Below are positions 1 to 8,620 of a DNA stretch of 23,037 bases, one piece after another. A program made the position numbers and the translations under genes. The notes below the pieces were generated by a model. That model saw only the letters and a list, made by a program, of their open reading frames with translations. It was not told the origin of the DNA and ran no database searches. Source of the DNA: Oscillibacter sp. (GTDB lineage Bacteria > Bacillota > Clostridia > Oscillospirales > Oscillospiraceae); assembly GCA_020025475.1 (NCBI GenBank), contig JAHHSA010000024.1:1-23037 (forward strand), read 5' to 3'. Each line of letters begins with the position of its first letter. The first letter of the stretch is position 1.

Positions 1-1
1 C

Positions 2-2689
2 GCAAACAGCACCTTCGCTGGCTATATCGCATATTGCCAGGAGAAGGGCATCATCTCCGGTTACGCTGACGGCACCTTCCGTCCCGCTGCAACCCTGACC
101 AGCTATGCATTCATGAAGATGCTGCTGGGCGCTCTGGGTTACGACTCTCAGGTGGAAGGCTTCACCGGCCCCAACTGGTCCGTGAACGTTGCCAAGCTGG
201 CTCTGAGCCAGGGCATCGGCCTGAACGACGGTCTGAAGACCAACTTCGTTGGCAATAAGCCCGTCACCCGTGAAGAGGCTTGCCTGTATGCCTTCAACAC
301 CCTGCAGGCTACCATGGTTGAGTATCCCGAGAAGACCACTGTCAACACCAACGGCACTGAGATTGTTCTGTCCGGCGCCCGCAAGGACGTCTCCTGGGGC
401 AAGGGCACTCTGAACGACGGTAAGATTGAGAAGGACGGCTTCGTGCAGTTCGCTGAGCAGTACTTCCCCAAGCTGGTTCGTAGCGACGATACCGACGACT
501 TCGGTCGTCCTGCCAACAAGTGGGCTTACGACAAGAAGGACATTGCCACTTATGTGAACAATGAGCTGCTGGTTGCTGAGTACACCACCGAGGTTGAGGG
601 CGGCGACGTTTATGCCGACATCACTTCCGCAGCTGCTGACTACGACCTGAGCTATTATCAGGACGGCGTCAAGCTGGACAAGGCTGCTACCAAGACTGAA
701 GTCGAGAAGATCGCAAAGAAGAACGACGAGGCTATGGGTTCTACCGGCAACGGTGTTCTGACTCAGGTCTTTGTCGACAAGGACGCTGAAGAGCTGACCA
801 TCGTCGAGATCAACACCTACCTGGCTGAGACCGACGATTACAACGAGAAGAAGGAAACCCTGAAGATCAACGAGATCTATGGCTATGCCAACGCTGTTAA
901 GGGCGTCAAGGTTGCCGACGTTGAGGATACCCTGGAGCTCGAGGACTTCCCCACCATCGAGAAGTACAAGGATGAGGATCTGGTTCTGGTCACCATCGCT
1001 AACGGCGAGATCCAGTCCATTTCTGATCCCGAGACCGTGAAGGGTACCGAGATTGAGGAGTTCTCCAAGCACGACTATGTTGTCGCTAACGAGAAGTATG
1101 AGTATGCCAAGACTGGCGCTCTGTCCAAGACTGAGGCTACTGAGGGTCGGGAGTCCTTGGGTTATGATTACCTGTCCGACTATGACAAGAACAACCTGGA
1201 CGACGCTGCCTTCGATCTGTATCTGGATGCAAATGGCTATCTGATCGGTATTAAGGAAGTTGATGAAAACGACGAGTATGTCTTCATCACCGGTTATGAC
1301 GAACAGTACAGCCCCCTGGCTAACAAGCCCTTCGAGGCCAATGCCATCTTCGCTGATGGTACCACTAAGCTGATCAAGGTTGACAGCGATTCTGAGATGG
1401 CAAACGACGATCACTATCGTCACAATGTTTGGTATACCTACACCGTGAAGAATGATGTGTATACTCTGGAGTATGCTGAGAACCAGCTGCATCAGACCAC
1501 TGAGAGCGAACCCGCTCTGAACGAGATCAACTCCAAGCACGTTGCTCAGTTCGATGGTACAAACTATCGTTACGGCAACGCTGACACCAACTACATTGTT
1601 GCTAAGCTGGGCAGCGCAAAGGGCGCGAACCAGAAAGATTGGGGCGTCATCACCGGCGTTGAGTCTGTGACCACCGGCGTGAAGAACGTCTCTCTGGATG
1701 TTTGGACTGCTGCCCAGGCTGCCGAAGAGTCCAAGAAGGATATGCCCGCTTCCCACGCTACCCACGGTGTCTACTCCGTTTACGAGGATGGCTACATTGT
1801 GGCTTCCATCGTGATCGGCGATGACGGTTCTATCTCTGACCGTTTTGGCTACCTGTTCGGCGAGCCCAAGAACGAGAAGTACAACAAGACCGAGGATGTC
1901 TACACCTGGAAGCAGGATGCAGTCATTGGCGGTAAGGTTGTTGAGGTCACCTTCAAGTCTGACCTGCCCGCAGAGGATTCCTTCACTCAGGGGCTGTATA
2001 AGCTGTCCTACGACAAGGACGGTTTCGTGGTTGACGCCAAGAATGCTTCCCAGGGTGCAGACTACCAGCTGATCACTGACAAATTTGATCCCGAGAAGAC
2101 CGAAATTATGATCGGTGAAGGCGATCCCACTGCTCTGGATCTGACCGCTGAGGGCGATACCCTGTGGATCACTGATCAGAAGCAGATGCGCGGTTATGCT
2201 ATGGCCGATGAGTGCCCCGCAGTCATCGTTGAGATGAACCAGGACGGCACCAAGGTTGACAAGTACACCGAGTACAGCACTGTTGCTAAGGCTATCCGTG
2301 CTCTGGATACCTACGATAAGGGCGAGGCTCACTTTGATGGCACTGTCTACCTGTTCTTCAAGGACGGCATCCTGACCAGCGTTATCCTGACCGATACTGT
2401 CGAGAAGGAAGAGCACAAGAACGATGCCACCATTGGTGGTGTTACTGCTGAACTGCAGGTTAGCGCCTATGGTAACCTTGTTCTGAATATCACTGGCCTG
2501 ACCAGCGAAGATGAGGCTTCCTTCAAGGTTATTGCTAAGGACATTCGTTCCGGCAATACTGCCGTTGTCAACAAGGCTGTCGCTGAGAATGGCATGAACG
2601 TTGCTCTGGCAAGCGAGCGTATGGACAATACCATGGCTTACTCTGTTGAGCTGACTGTCAACGACAAGACCACTACCATCACTCTGTAA
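2..2689 (+). CDS. S-layer homology (SLH) domain surface protein, 5'-truncated by window edge
   Basis: The reading frame is open from base 2, so the gene starts upstream; 895 residues are visible. The first ~35 residues contain the SLH signature 'GIISGYADGTFRPAATLT', and a second SLH-like unit follows (NWSVNVAKLALSQGI ... KPVTREEACLYAFNTLQ). SLH domains bind pyruvylated secondary cell-wall polymers, so the protein is expected on the cell surface, anchored by its N-terminus. The remaining ~750 residues are acidic, rich in D, E, T, Y and V, with no catalytic motif I can recognise. They end in a beta-rich segment resembling an Ig-like fold (AYSVELTVNDKTTTITL). Codon use is strongly biased (CTG, AAG, GAC, ATC), more than in neighbouring genes, which suggests high expression, as for an S-layer or major surface protein. 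TAA is followed 48 bases later by a strong terminator, so the gene ends its own transcript. The SLH part is well supported; the role of the rest is unknown. Confidence 0.9.
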   Translation, partial: ANSTFAGYIAYCQEKGIISGYADGTFRPAATLTSYAFMKMLLGALGYDSQVEGFTGPNWSVNVAKLALSQGIGLNDGLKTNFVGNKPVTREEACLYAFNTLQATMVEYPEKTTVNTNGTEIVLSGARKDVSWGKGTLNDGKIEKDGFVQFAEQYFPKLVRSDDTDDFGRPANKWAYDKKDIATYVNNELLVAEYTTEVEGGDVYADITSAAADYDLSYYQDGVKLDKAATKTEVEKIAKKNDEAMGSTGNGVLTQVFVDKDAEELTIVEINTYLAETDDYNEKKETLKINEIYGYANAVKGVKVADVEDTLELEDFPTIEKYKDEDLVLVTIANGEIQSISDPETVKGTEIEEFSKHDYVVANEKYEYAKTGALSKTEATEGRESLGYDYLSDYDKNNLDDAAFDLYLDANGYLIGIKEVDENDEYVFITGYDEQYSPLANKPFEANAIFADGTTKLIKVDSDSEMANDDHYRHNVWYTYTVKNDVYTLEYAENQLHQTTESEPALNEINSKHVAQFDGTNYRYGNADTNYIVAKLGSAKGANQKDWGVITGVESVTTGVKNVSLDVWTAAQAAEESKKDMPASHATHGVYSVYEDGYIVASIVIGDDGSISDRFGYLFGEPKNEKYNKTEDVYTWKQDAVIGGKVVEVTFKSDLPAEDSFTQGLYKLSYDKDGFVVDAKNASQGADYQLITDKFDPEKTEIMIGEGDPTALDLTAEGDTLWITDQKQMRGYAMADECPAVIVEMNQDGTKVDKYTEYSTVAKAIRALDTYDKGEAHFDGTVYLFFKDGILTSVILTDTVEKEEHKNDATIGGVTAELQVSAYGNLVLNITGLTSEDEASFKVIAKDIRSGNTAVVNKAVAENGMNVALASERMDNTMAYSVELTVNDKTTTITL

Positions 2690-2737
2690 TTCGTTACAGG
2701 CGATTGTAGAGTCTAAACCCCAACAGGGTTTGAAAAA

Positions 2738-2764
2738 CCCCCGAGCTTCGGCTCGGGGGTTTTT
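2738..2764 (+). terminator. Intrinsic terminator of the SLH protein gene
   Basis: A perfect 9-bp GC-rich stem (CCCCCGAGC / GCTCGGGGG) is closed by a TTCG tetraloop and followed by five T residues. An A5 run precedes the stem, so it may also act on the minus strand. It isolates the SLH gene from the MMPL operon downstream. The 11-mer GTTTGAAAAAC sits directly on its upstream edge (2728-2738). Confidence 0.93.
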
Positions 2765-2853
2765 GTTGCTATTGTCAGAAATCCTGGCTGCCCCATTGTG
2801 CAAAATACATCACAAAACCTGTCCATTTTCAGACAAACCGGGATGGTTGCATA

Positions 2854-2882
2854 TTGGAAGCTCCTCCATTCTATGGTATCAT
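2854..2882 (+). promoter_or_regulatory. Promoter of the MMPL-GLUG operon (extended -10)
   Basis: TTGGAA (2854-2859), a 17-bp spacer and TATCAT (2877-2882), with a TG dinucleotide one base upstream of the -10 (TGG-TATCAT). This fits a sigma-A extended -10 promoter and would start transcription about 45 bases ahead of the MMPL start. It lies between the SLH terminator and the MMPL gene, where a promoter is expected. Predicted from sequence only. Confidence 0.55.
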
Positions 2883-2935
2883 GTATTTTGAAATGTTGCC
2901 CTGATTTCCCAAGGGCAGGAATGGAGCGCGAATAC

Positions 2936-5425
2936 ATGGAATCCAAAGAAAAAGGGAATCTGATGCGGAAGGTTTCAGAGTTTATCGTCGATAAGCGAAA
3001 CATTTTCTTCCTATTCTTTATTGCCGCCTGTGCATTTTGTGTGGTGTCTGCCGGATGGGTCAAGACCAATGACGACATTACCTCGTATCTTCCGGAGGAG
3101 ACGGAGACCCGCCAGGGCCTCAACATTATGGAGGAGCAGTTCACAACCTATGCCACCGCGCGTGTTATGGTAGAGAACATTACCCTGGACACAGCTCTGG
3201 AGCTGCTGCCCCAGTTGGAAGCTGTGGAGGGGGTTACCTCGATAGACTTCTACGACCCGGACAACGAAGACAGTCAGGCAGGGGACTACTACCGAAATGC
3301 CGCGGCCCTCTTCACCATCACCTTCGATGGAGAAGCAGGTGACGAGATCAGCAAGCAGGGCAAGGACGGTGTTCTGGAAATCCTGGCCGACTACGATACC
3401 TATGTCGACACCGACGTAGGTACCAGCGAGGCCGAGCAGCTTGACCACGAGATTGGTATTGTCATGATGGTGGCGGCCTTCATCATTGTCACCGTCCTGC
3501 TGTTTACCTCCAAGACCTATCTGGAAGTCCCGGTGCTGCTGATTACCTTCATTGTGGCAGCTCTGCTGAACATGGGCACCAACTTTTTAATGGGAGAGAT
3601 CTCCTTTGTTACCAACTCTGTGGCGGTCATTTTACAGCTGGCTCTTGCCATTGACTACGCCATCATTCTCTGCCATCGCTTTACCGAAGAGCGGCAGTAT
3701 CATCCGGCCCGTGAGGCCTGTGTCAACGCTTTGAGCAAATCCATTCCGGAAATCTCCGGGTCCAGCCTGACCACCATTTCCGGTCTGCTGGCTATGACCT
3801 TCATGCAGTTCCGGCTGGGCTATGACATGGGTGTGGTGCTGATGAAGTCCATCTTTTTCAGCCTGTTCTCGGTGTTTACTCTGATGCCGGGACTGCTGAT
3901 GCTGTTCTCCAAGGGCATGGACAAGACCCACCATCGGAACTTTGTTCCCAAAATCGATGCCTGGGGGCGTCTGGCGGTAAAGACCCGCTACATTATCCCG
4001 CCCATCTTTGTGGTGCTGGTCATTCTGGGCTTTTTCTTTTCCAACCGCTGCCCCTACGTCTATGGCTACTCCACACTCCACACGGTTCGCCAGAACGAGG
4101 ACCAGATTGCCAAGGAGACCATCGATACAAACTTTGGCACCCAGAATATCATGGCCATGCTGGTTCCTACCGGAGACTACGCCAAGGAGAAGAAGCTGCT
4201 CTTTGAGCTGGAACGAATGGATCATGTAGAGTCTGCCCTGGGCCTTGGCAACATCGAGGCCATGGACGGGTATATGCTCACCGATTCGCTCTCTCCCCGC
4301 CAGCTCTCCGAGCTGCTGGACATCGATTATGAGGCTGTCAAGCTGCTCTACGGCGCCTATGCTGCCGATCAGGGAGACTACGGCAAGATCGTGAGCGGTC
4401 TGGATGACTACAGCATCCCCCTCATTGATATGGTCTTTTTCATCTACGATCAGAAGGAAGCGGGCTTCCTGACGCTGGATGCGGATATGGACTCCATGCT
4501 GGACGATATGCACGAACAGTTGGAGGACGCCCGTGTACAGTTGTCCGGTTCCGACTATTCCCGATTTCTGCTGCACCTGGACCTGCCGGAGGAAAGCCAG
4601 CAGACGTTTGACTACCTGGATGAACTCCGCCGTACCGGCGAGAAATACTATGACAATGTGTATCTGGTGGGTGAGTCCACCAGTGATCGGGATTTGTCCT
4701 CTTCTTTCAAGCGGGATAATGTGATGATCAGCATTTTGTCCGCTCTGTTTGTGATCATCGTTCTGGTGTTTACCTTCCGATCGGCGGGCCTGCCGGTGCT
4801 CCTGATTATGGTCATTCAGGGCAGTATCTGGATCAACTTCTCGTTCCCCTATCTGATGCAAAACAACCTGTTCTTCCTCAGCGGCCTGGTGGTCACATCC
4901 ATTCAGATGGGCGCAAATATTGACTACGCCATTGTTATTTCCAGCCGATACGTTGAACTCAAAGAGAAAATGCCGCCCAAAGAGGCCATTGTAGAGGCGC
5001 TGAATCTGGCCTTTCCTACAGTGGTTACCTCCGGTACCATGCTGGCCTCCGCAGGCATTCTGGTCTATTTCCTCACTTCTCAGCCGGCTATCACCGCTAT
5101 CGGTGAATGCCTGGGCCGCGGCACGCTGATTTCCATGCTGCTGGTGCTGGGTGTTCTGCCCCAGATCCTGGTGTTGGGAGATACGATTATTGAGAAGACC
5201 TCCTTTATCCTGAAAGCGCCGATTGTGACCAAACGGGCCAGCGGCACCCTGCGTGTTCACGGTCGTGTCCGCGGCTACGTGAACGGAATTGTGGATGCGG
5301 AGATTCACGGCACCATTCAGGGCAGCCTGAACGCCGTGGTTGATACCGGTTCTCTGGAGGAGAAACCGGATCAGGAGGAAAAGCGGCTTCCTGCCGCAGA
5401 GGAGGGGCATCATGATGAAAAATAA
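2936..5425 (+). CDS. MMPL/RND-family membrane transporter with bactofilin-like C-terminal tail
   Basis: Predicted 829-residue inner-membrane protein with the duplicated MMPL/RND layout. TM1 (RNIFFLFFIAACAFCVV) is followed by an extracytoplasmic loop with the family signature 'NDDITSYLPEETETR'. Five helices follow, with 'ALAIDYAIILCHR' in TM4, then a second TM1-like helix (IIPPIFVVLVILGFFF), a second loop and a second helix bundle with 'GANIDYAIVISSRYVE'. The paired D-Y-A-I sites match the proton-relay helix of the family. Relatives export lipids, drugs or surface glycolipids by proton-motive force; the substrate here is unknown. After the last helix, residues ~770-803 (SGTLRVHGRVRGYVNG... IHGTIQGSLNAVVDTG) form short glycine-spaced beta repeats like bactofilin. 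ATG 2936 has GGAG nine bases upstream; ATG 2963 (MRKVSEFIVDKR), preceded by AAAGGG, fits the usual short N-terminus and is a real alternative. Overlaps the next gene by 14 bp, implying co-translation. Confidence 0.92.
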   Translation: MESKEKGNLMRKVSEFIVDKRNIFFLFFIAACAFCVVSAGWVKTNDDITSYLPEETETRQGLNIMEEQFTTYATARVMVENITLDTALELLPQLEAVEGVTSIDFYDPDNEDSQAGDYYRNAAALFTITFDGEAGDEISKQGKDGVLEILADYDTYVDTDVGTSEAEQLDHEIGIVMMVAAFIIVTVLLFTSKTYLEVPVLLITFIVAALLNMGTNFLMGEISFVTNSVAVILQLALAIDYAIILCHRFTEERQYHPAREACVNALSKSIPEISGSSLTTISGLLAMTFMQFRLGYDMGVVLMKSIFFSLFSVFTLMPGLLMLFSKGMDKTHHRNFVPKIDAWGRLAVKTRYIIPPIFVVLVILGFFFSNRCPYVYGYSTLHTVRQNEDQIAKETIDTNFGTQNIMAMLVPTGDYAKEKKLLFELERMDHVESALGLGNIEAMDGYMLTDSLSPRQLSELLDIDYEAVKLLYGAYAADQGDYGKIVSGLDDYSIPLIDMVFFIYDQKEAGFLTLDADMDSMLDDMHEQLEDARVQLSGSDYSRFLLHLDLPEESQQTFDYLDELRRTGEKYYDNVYLVGESTSDRDLSSSFKRDNVMISILSALFVIIVLVFTFRSAGLPVLLIMVIQGSIWINFSFPYLMQNNLFFLSGLVVTSIQMGANIDYAIVISSRYVELKEKMPPKEAIVEALNLAFPTVVTSGTMLASAGILVYFLTSQPAITAIGECLGRGTLISMLLVLGVLPQILVLGDTIIEKTSFILKAPIVTKRASGTLRVHGRVRGYVNGIVDAEIHGTIQGSLNAVVDTGSLEEKPDQEEKRLPAAEEGHHDEK

Positions 5426-8400
5426 GAAAACCCGTTTGATGGCCTGCTGCCTTGCCCTGCTGGTTCTGTTTCAGGCTGCCGTCCCCACGGCAATGGCTGT
5501 GGAGGAGAGCGGCAAAAACATCATCCATATTAAAACCGCCGATGACTGGGCAGACCTTGCGACAAACTGCCGTCTGGACGCCTGGTCCAACGGCGTGACG
5601 GTGGTACTGGACAACGACCTGACCCTGACGGAAGAGGTGGTCATTCCCACCTTTGGCGGAGTGATGGACGGACAGGGACACACCATTCAAGGTCTTTCCA
5701 TTACCAGGGAGGGGGACCATCAGGGCCTGTTCCGCTATCTGCGTGAAGGGGCTGTGATTCAAAACCTGACGGTCAGCGGCTCTGTTACACCCGGGGGCAA
5801 GTCCTCCGTGATCGGCGGCATTGTGGGAAGCAACAGCGGTACCGTCATGAACTGCCGTTTTGAGGGCTTTGTCTCCGGCAAGGGGACGGTTGGCGGCCTG
5901 GTGGGCTGTAATGAAACCGAGGGCCGCATCGAGCAGTCCGAGATGGTCTCCGGCGGTGTCTCGGGCGAACACTTTACAGGCGGTGTGGTCGGCGAAAATC
6001 GGGGTGCGGTGATCAGCTGCGTCAACCGGGGCCAGATCAACACCCAGGCAGTGGAGCCGGACGCCCAGTTGGAGGATGTGGATTGGTCTCAACTAAACCG
6101 GGCGGAAAATCTGCCCACCTGTACGGACACCGGCGGCGTTGCCGGGTTCTCCGCGGGCCTTTTGCAGAGCTGCACCAATCATGGGTTGGTGGGCTATCCC
6201 CATCTGGGCTACAATGTAGGCGGTGTGGCCGGACGTCAGTCCGGTCAGATGGTGGACTGCGTGAACCACAGCGAGGTCCGGGGCCGAAAGGATGTGGGCG
6301 GTATCGTCGGTCAGGCAGAGCCGTACACCCAGCTGCGCTACCAGGAGGATACCCTGCAGCAGCTGGCCCATGAGCTGGATACGATGAATTCTCTGCTGGG
6401 AAATACCCTGGACAGCACGGATGATACCAGACAGGCCATTTTCGACCATCTGAGTGCCATCAATGGTCAGGCGGGAAGCGCGCGGGAGGACATTTCGGCG
6501 CTGCTGGACCATCTGGAAAATTTTGGAGACGACACGGTAGACGTGGCCAATGATCTGTCTGCTCGCATTCAGCGATTCCTGGATGACCTGCCTGGAGCGG
6601 GCCGGGACCTGGAAGACGCAGCGGATCGGCTTTCCGACGCGCTGATACAGCTCAAGCGCGCTATGGGGCAGGCCGGTCAGGTGCCGGATCAGGTTCAGGC
6701 AGTTCTGAAACAGCTGGAAGACGCACTGCGAACCCTTCAGCAGGCCCTGCGGACTCTTTTAACCGGCGTGCCGATGCCGCTGCAGCCCGGCATGAAGCTG
6801 GAAGAGATTCTGCACATCCTGTCTCTGCTGGGGGCGATCATTCAGGAGGTCCCCAACTCTGTAGAGCAGGCGAATGAAGCCTGGCTGCAATTTCAAGCAG
6901 CACTGGACAAGGCAGGGCTGGCAGGCGGCAGCGTGGAGAACGCCATCAAACAGATGGAGAACGCCATGGAACTGCTCTCCCACAGCGCGGACCATCTGTC
7001 CGACGCTTTCCGGGAGCTGCGCCGTGCCGTGGAGGTCCAGAGCGACCTTCCCACTCTGGAGCTGCCAAAGCTGCCCGCAGACTTCCATGAAACCGAGGAT
7101 GCCCTGCGGGAGAATCTCGCCGCGCTGAACGAGGAAATGAAACAGATGAACCAGACCGTCCTCCATGGCGGGGACACCCTCTCCGACCATCTGCAGCAGA
7201 TCAATCGTCAATTTCGGGCAGTGACCGATGTGATTCGCCGTGCCGGTGAGGGCGTGAAAGATCCGGAGTTGGTGGTAGATCTCTCTGAGGAAGACCTGAA
7301 CGAAAACGCCGGAGGCCGACTCCAGGACTGCCGCAATCATGGCGCCATTGATGGCGACGTGAATGTGGGCGGCATCGTCGGCGCCATGGCCATTGAATTC
7401 GATTTCGACCCCGAAGATGACGCCCATACCACTGGAAGCCGTTCTCTGCGCTTTCAGTATCTGACCCGGGCCGTCACCCACAGCTGTGTCAATAGGGGAA
7501 CCGTCACAGCCCGCAAGGACAGTGTGGGCGGAGTTGTGGGCCGCATGGATCTGGGCGTGGTCTGGGGAAGCCAGAATTATGGCGCTGTGGAGTCCACCAG
7601 CGGCCAGCAGGTAGGTGGTATCGCCGGCTATTCTGACGGTGTCATTGCCCAGAGCTGGGCAAAGTGCGCCCTTACCGGCCAAAGCCGGGTGGGCGGCATT
7701 GCGGGCCGTGGAATGGATATCCGGGACTGCCGGTCCATGGTGAAGATTGAGGAGCCCGGTGCCTGGTGCGGTGCCATTGCAGGCGAGGCCGCAGGCAGTC
7801 TGCGGAACAATCTGTTCCTCAGCGCAGATCTGGGCGGTGTGGACGGCATCAGCTATCAGGGCAAGGCGGCGCCCCTGTCCGCAAAGGACTTTATGACGCT
7901 GCCCGGTCTGCCCGAGCCGTTTACCAGGCTGTGGGTCCGCTTCACCTCCAATGGCCGACTGGTCAAGAGTGTCGCTGTGTCCTACGGAGAGGTGCTGGAT
8001 GAGGTTCCCGCCGTGCCGGAGCGCCCCTGCTGTTATGGCAGCTGGGACTGGGACAGCACGCAGCCGGTTGTGTTTGATCTGGACGTTTCCGCTGTGTACA
8101 CGCCTTGGCTTACCACGGCCTCCAGCCCCGATGGAAACATTTTGGCCGAGGGCTCTTTCCGTCCCGAGACGGTGCTGACGGTGGAGGAACGAACCGAAGG
8201 TGATGAGCTGGGCCACTGGCTGGTGTCTCTGCCGGAGGGAGAGCAGGCATTCACCGCGCTACGGGTGAAAACGCCTGATCACCATACGGAATTGTACATT
8301 CTGGACGACAGCGGAACCTGGCAGGCGCTGCCCTCCCACCGGGAGGGAAGTTATCTCCGGGCTGAGCTGACCGGTACCCAGGCAGAGATCAGCCTGCGCA

Positions 8401-8552
8401 AGGCAGCACCTTATCCCATCGTCATGGCGGTGGTGCTGGGAGTGCCTCTTATGCTGCTGGTTTGCTTTGTGATCTGGCATCGTAAAAAGCAGGGCGTACA
8501 GCCCGCAATACCGGAGAAACAGACGGAAGACACCACGGTGAAACAGGATTGA
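5412..8552 (+). CDS. Secreted, membrane-anchored GLUG-repeat protein with large helical insert
   Basis: A 1046-residue protein, recognised by repeats rather than by a named gene. An N-terminal signal peptide (basic start, hydrophobic core LMACCLALLVLFQAA, cleavage after AMA near residue 29) leads into a beta-helical region. There, GLUG-type motifs recur from ~residue 134 to 300: IGGIVGSNSG, VGGLVGCN, TGGVVGENRG, TGGVAGFSAG, VGGVAGRQSG, VGGIVGQ. Residues ~305-620 are strongly helical and Gln/Leu/Asp-rich, probably coiled coil. GLUG units resume at ~652-800 (VGGIVGAM, VGGVVGRM, VGGIAGYS, VGGIAGRG). A C-terminal TM helix (~1001-1022, YPIVMAVVLGVPLMLLVCFVIW) is followed by a basic stop-transfer tail. 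The start is preceded by GGAGGGG; ATG 5415 is an alternative. The overlap with the MMPL gene suggests a partner or substrate-handling protein acting outside the membrane. The helical block resembles the external helical domains of YhgE/Pip-type proteins only in general character. Function unknown. Confidence 0.85.
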   Translation: MMKNKKTRLMACCLALLVLFQAAVPTAMAVEESGKNIIHIKTADDWADLATNCRLDAWSNGVTVVLDNDLTLTEEVVIPTFGGVMDGQGHTIQGLSITREGDHQGLFRYLREGAVIQNLTVSGSVTPGGKSSVIGGIVGSNSGTVMNCRFEGFVSGKGTVGGLVGCNETEGRIEQSEMVSGGVSGEHFTGGVVGENRGAVISCVNRGQINTQAVEPDAQLEDVDWSQLNRAENLPTCTDTGGVAGFSAGLLQSCTNHGLVGYPHLGYNVGGVAGRQSGQMVDCVNHSEVRGRKDVGGIVGQAEPYTQLRYQEDTLQQLAHELDTMNSLLGNTLDSTDDTRQAIFDHLSAINGQAGSAREDISALLDHLENFGDDTVDVANDLSARIQRFLDDLPGAGRDLEDAADRLSDALIQLKRAMGQAGQVPDQVQAVLKQLEDALRTLQQALRTLLTGVPMPLQPGMKLEEILHILSLLGAIIQEVPNSVEQANEAWLQFQAALDKAGLAGGSVENAIKQMENAMELLSHSADHLSDAFRELRRAVEVQSDLPTLELPKLPADFHETEDALRENLAALNEEMKQMNQTVLHGGDTLSDHLQQINRQFRAVTDVIRRAGEGVKDPELVVDLSEEDLNENAGGRLQDCRNHGAIDGDVNVGGIVGAMAIEFDFDPEDDAHTTGSRSLRFQYLTRAVTHSCVNRGTVTARKDSVGGVVGRMDLGVVWGSQNYGAVESTSGQQVGGIAGYSDGVIAQSWAKCALTGQSRVGGIAGRGMDIRDCRSMVKIEEPGAWCGAIAGEAAGSLRNNLFLSADLGGVDGISYQGKAAPLSAKDFMTLPGLPEPFTRLWVRFTSNGRLVKSVAVSYGEVLDEVPAVPERPCCYGSWDWDSTQPVVFDLDVSAVYTPWLTTASSPDGNILAEGSFRPETVLTVEERTEGDELGHWLVSLPEGEQAFTALRVKTPDHHTELYILDDSGTWQALPSHREGSYLRAELTGTQAEISLRKAAPYPIVMAVVLGVPLMLLVCFVIWHRKKQGVQPAIPEKQTEDTTVKQD

Positions 8553-8577
8553 CAAAGGCTCGGAAGTCCTTTATATT
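8549..8577 (+). promoter_or_regulatory. Promoter of the tetR gene, overlapping the upstream stop codon
   Basis: A consensus TTGACA (8549-8554), 17-bp spacer and TATATT (8572-8577). The TGA inside TTGACA is the stop codon of the GLUG-protein gene (8550-8552). It gives the regulator its own transcript in addition to any read-through from the MMPL promoter. Confidence 0.8.
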
Positions 8578-8607
8578 GAAAACAGATTTATAAAACGCTG
8601 TTTTGAA
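8576..8607 (+). promoter_or_regulatory. Palindromic operator, probable TetR autoregulation site
   Basis: Inverted repeat TTGAAAACAG (8576-8585) / CTGTTTTGAA (8598-8607): nine of ten positions pair across a 12-bp AT-rich spacer. It covers the end of the -10 and the transcription start and ends 13 bp before the tetR ATG, the usual place for an autorepressor to bind. I found no full copy upstream of the MMPL gene, so control of the transporter by this regulator is not shown by the sequence. Confidence 0.65.
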
Positions 8608-8620
8608 TTGGAGGACCGCC

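Noticed and set aside
2897..2917. TGCCCT...AGGGCA inverted repeat just ahead of the MMPL start
   Set aside because: Only six base pairs with a 9-base loop; too weak to call a regulatory structure.
3632..5413. Long minus-strand open frame (593 codons) opposite the MMPL gene
   Set aside because: It is the antisense shadow of a well-supported transporter with intact family motifs. The product is His/Gln-rich with no domain and no ribosome binding site.
6759..8216. Long minus-strand open frame (485 codons) opposite the GLUG gene
   Set aside because: Antisense shadow caused by high GC and codon bias; the plus strand has a signal peptide, repeats and a TM anchor.
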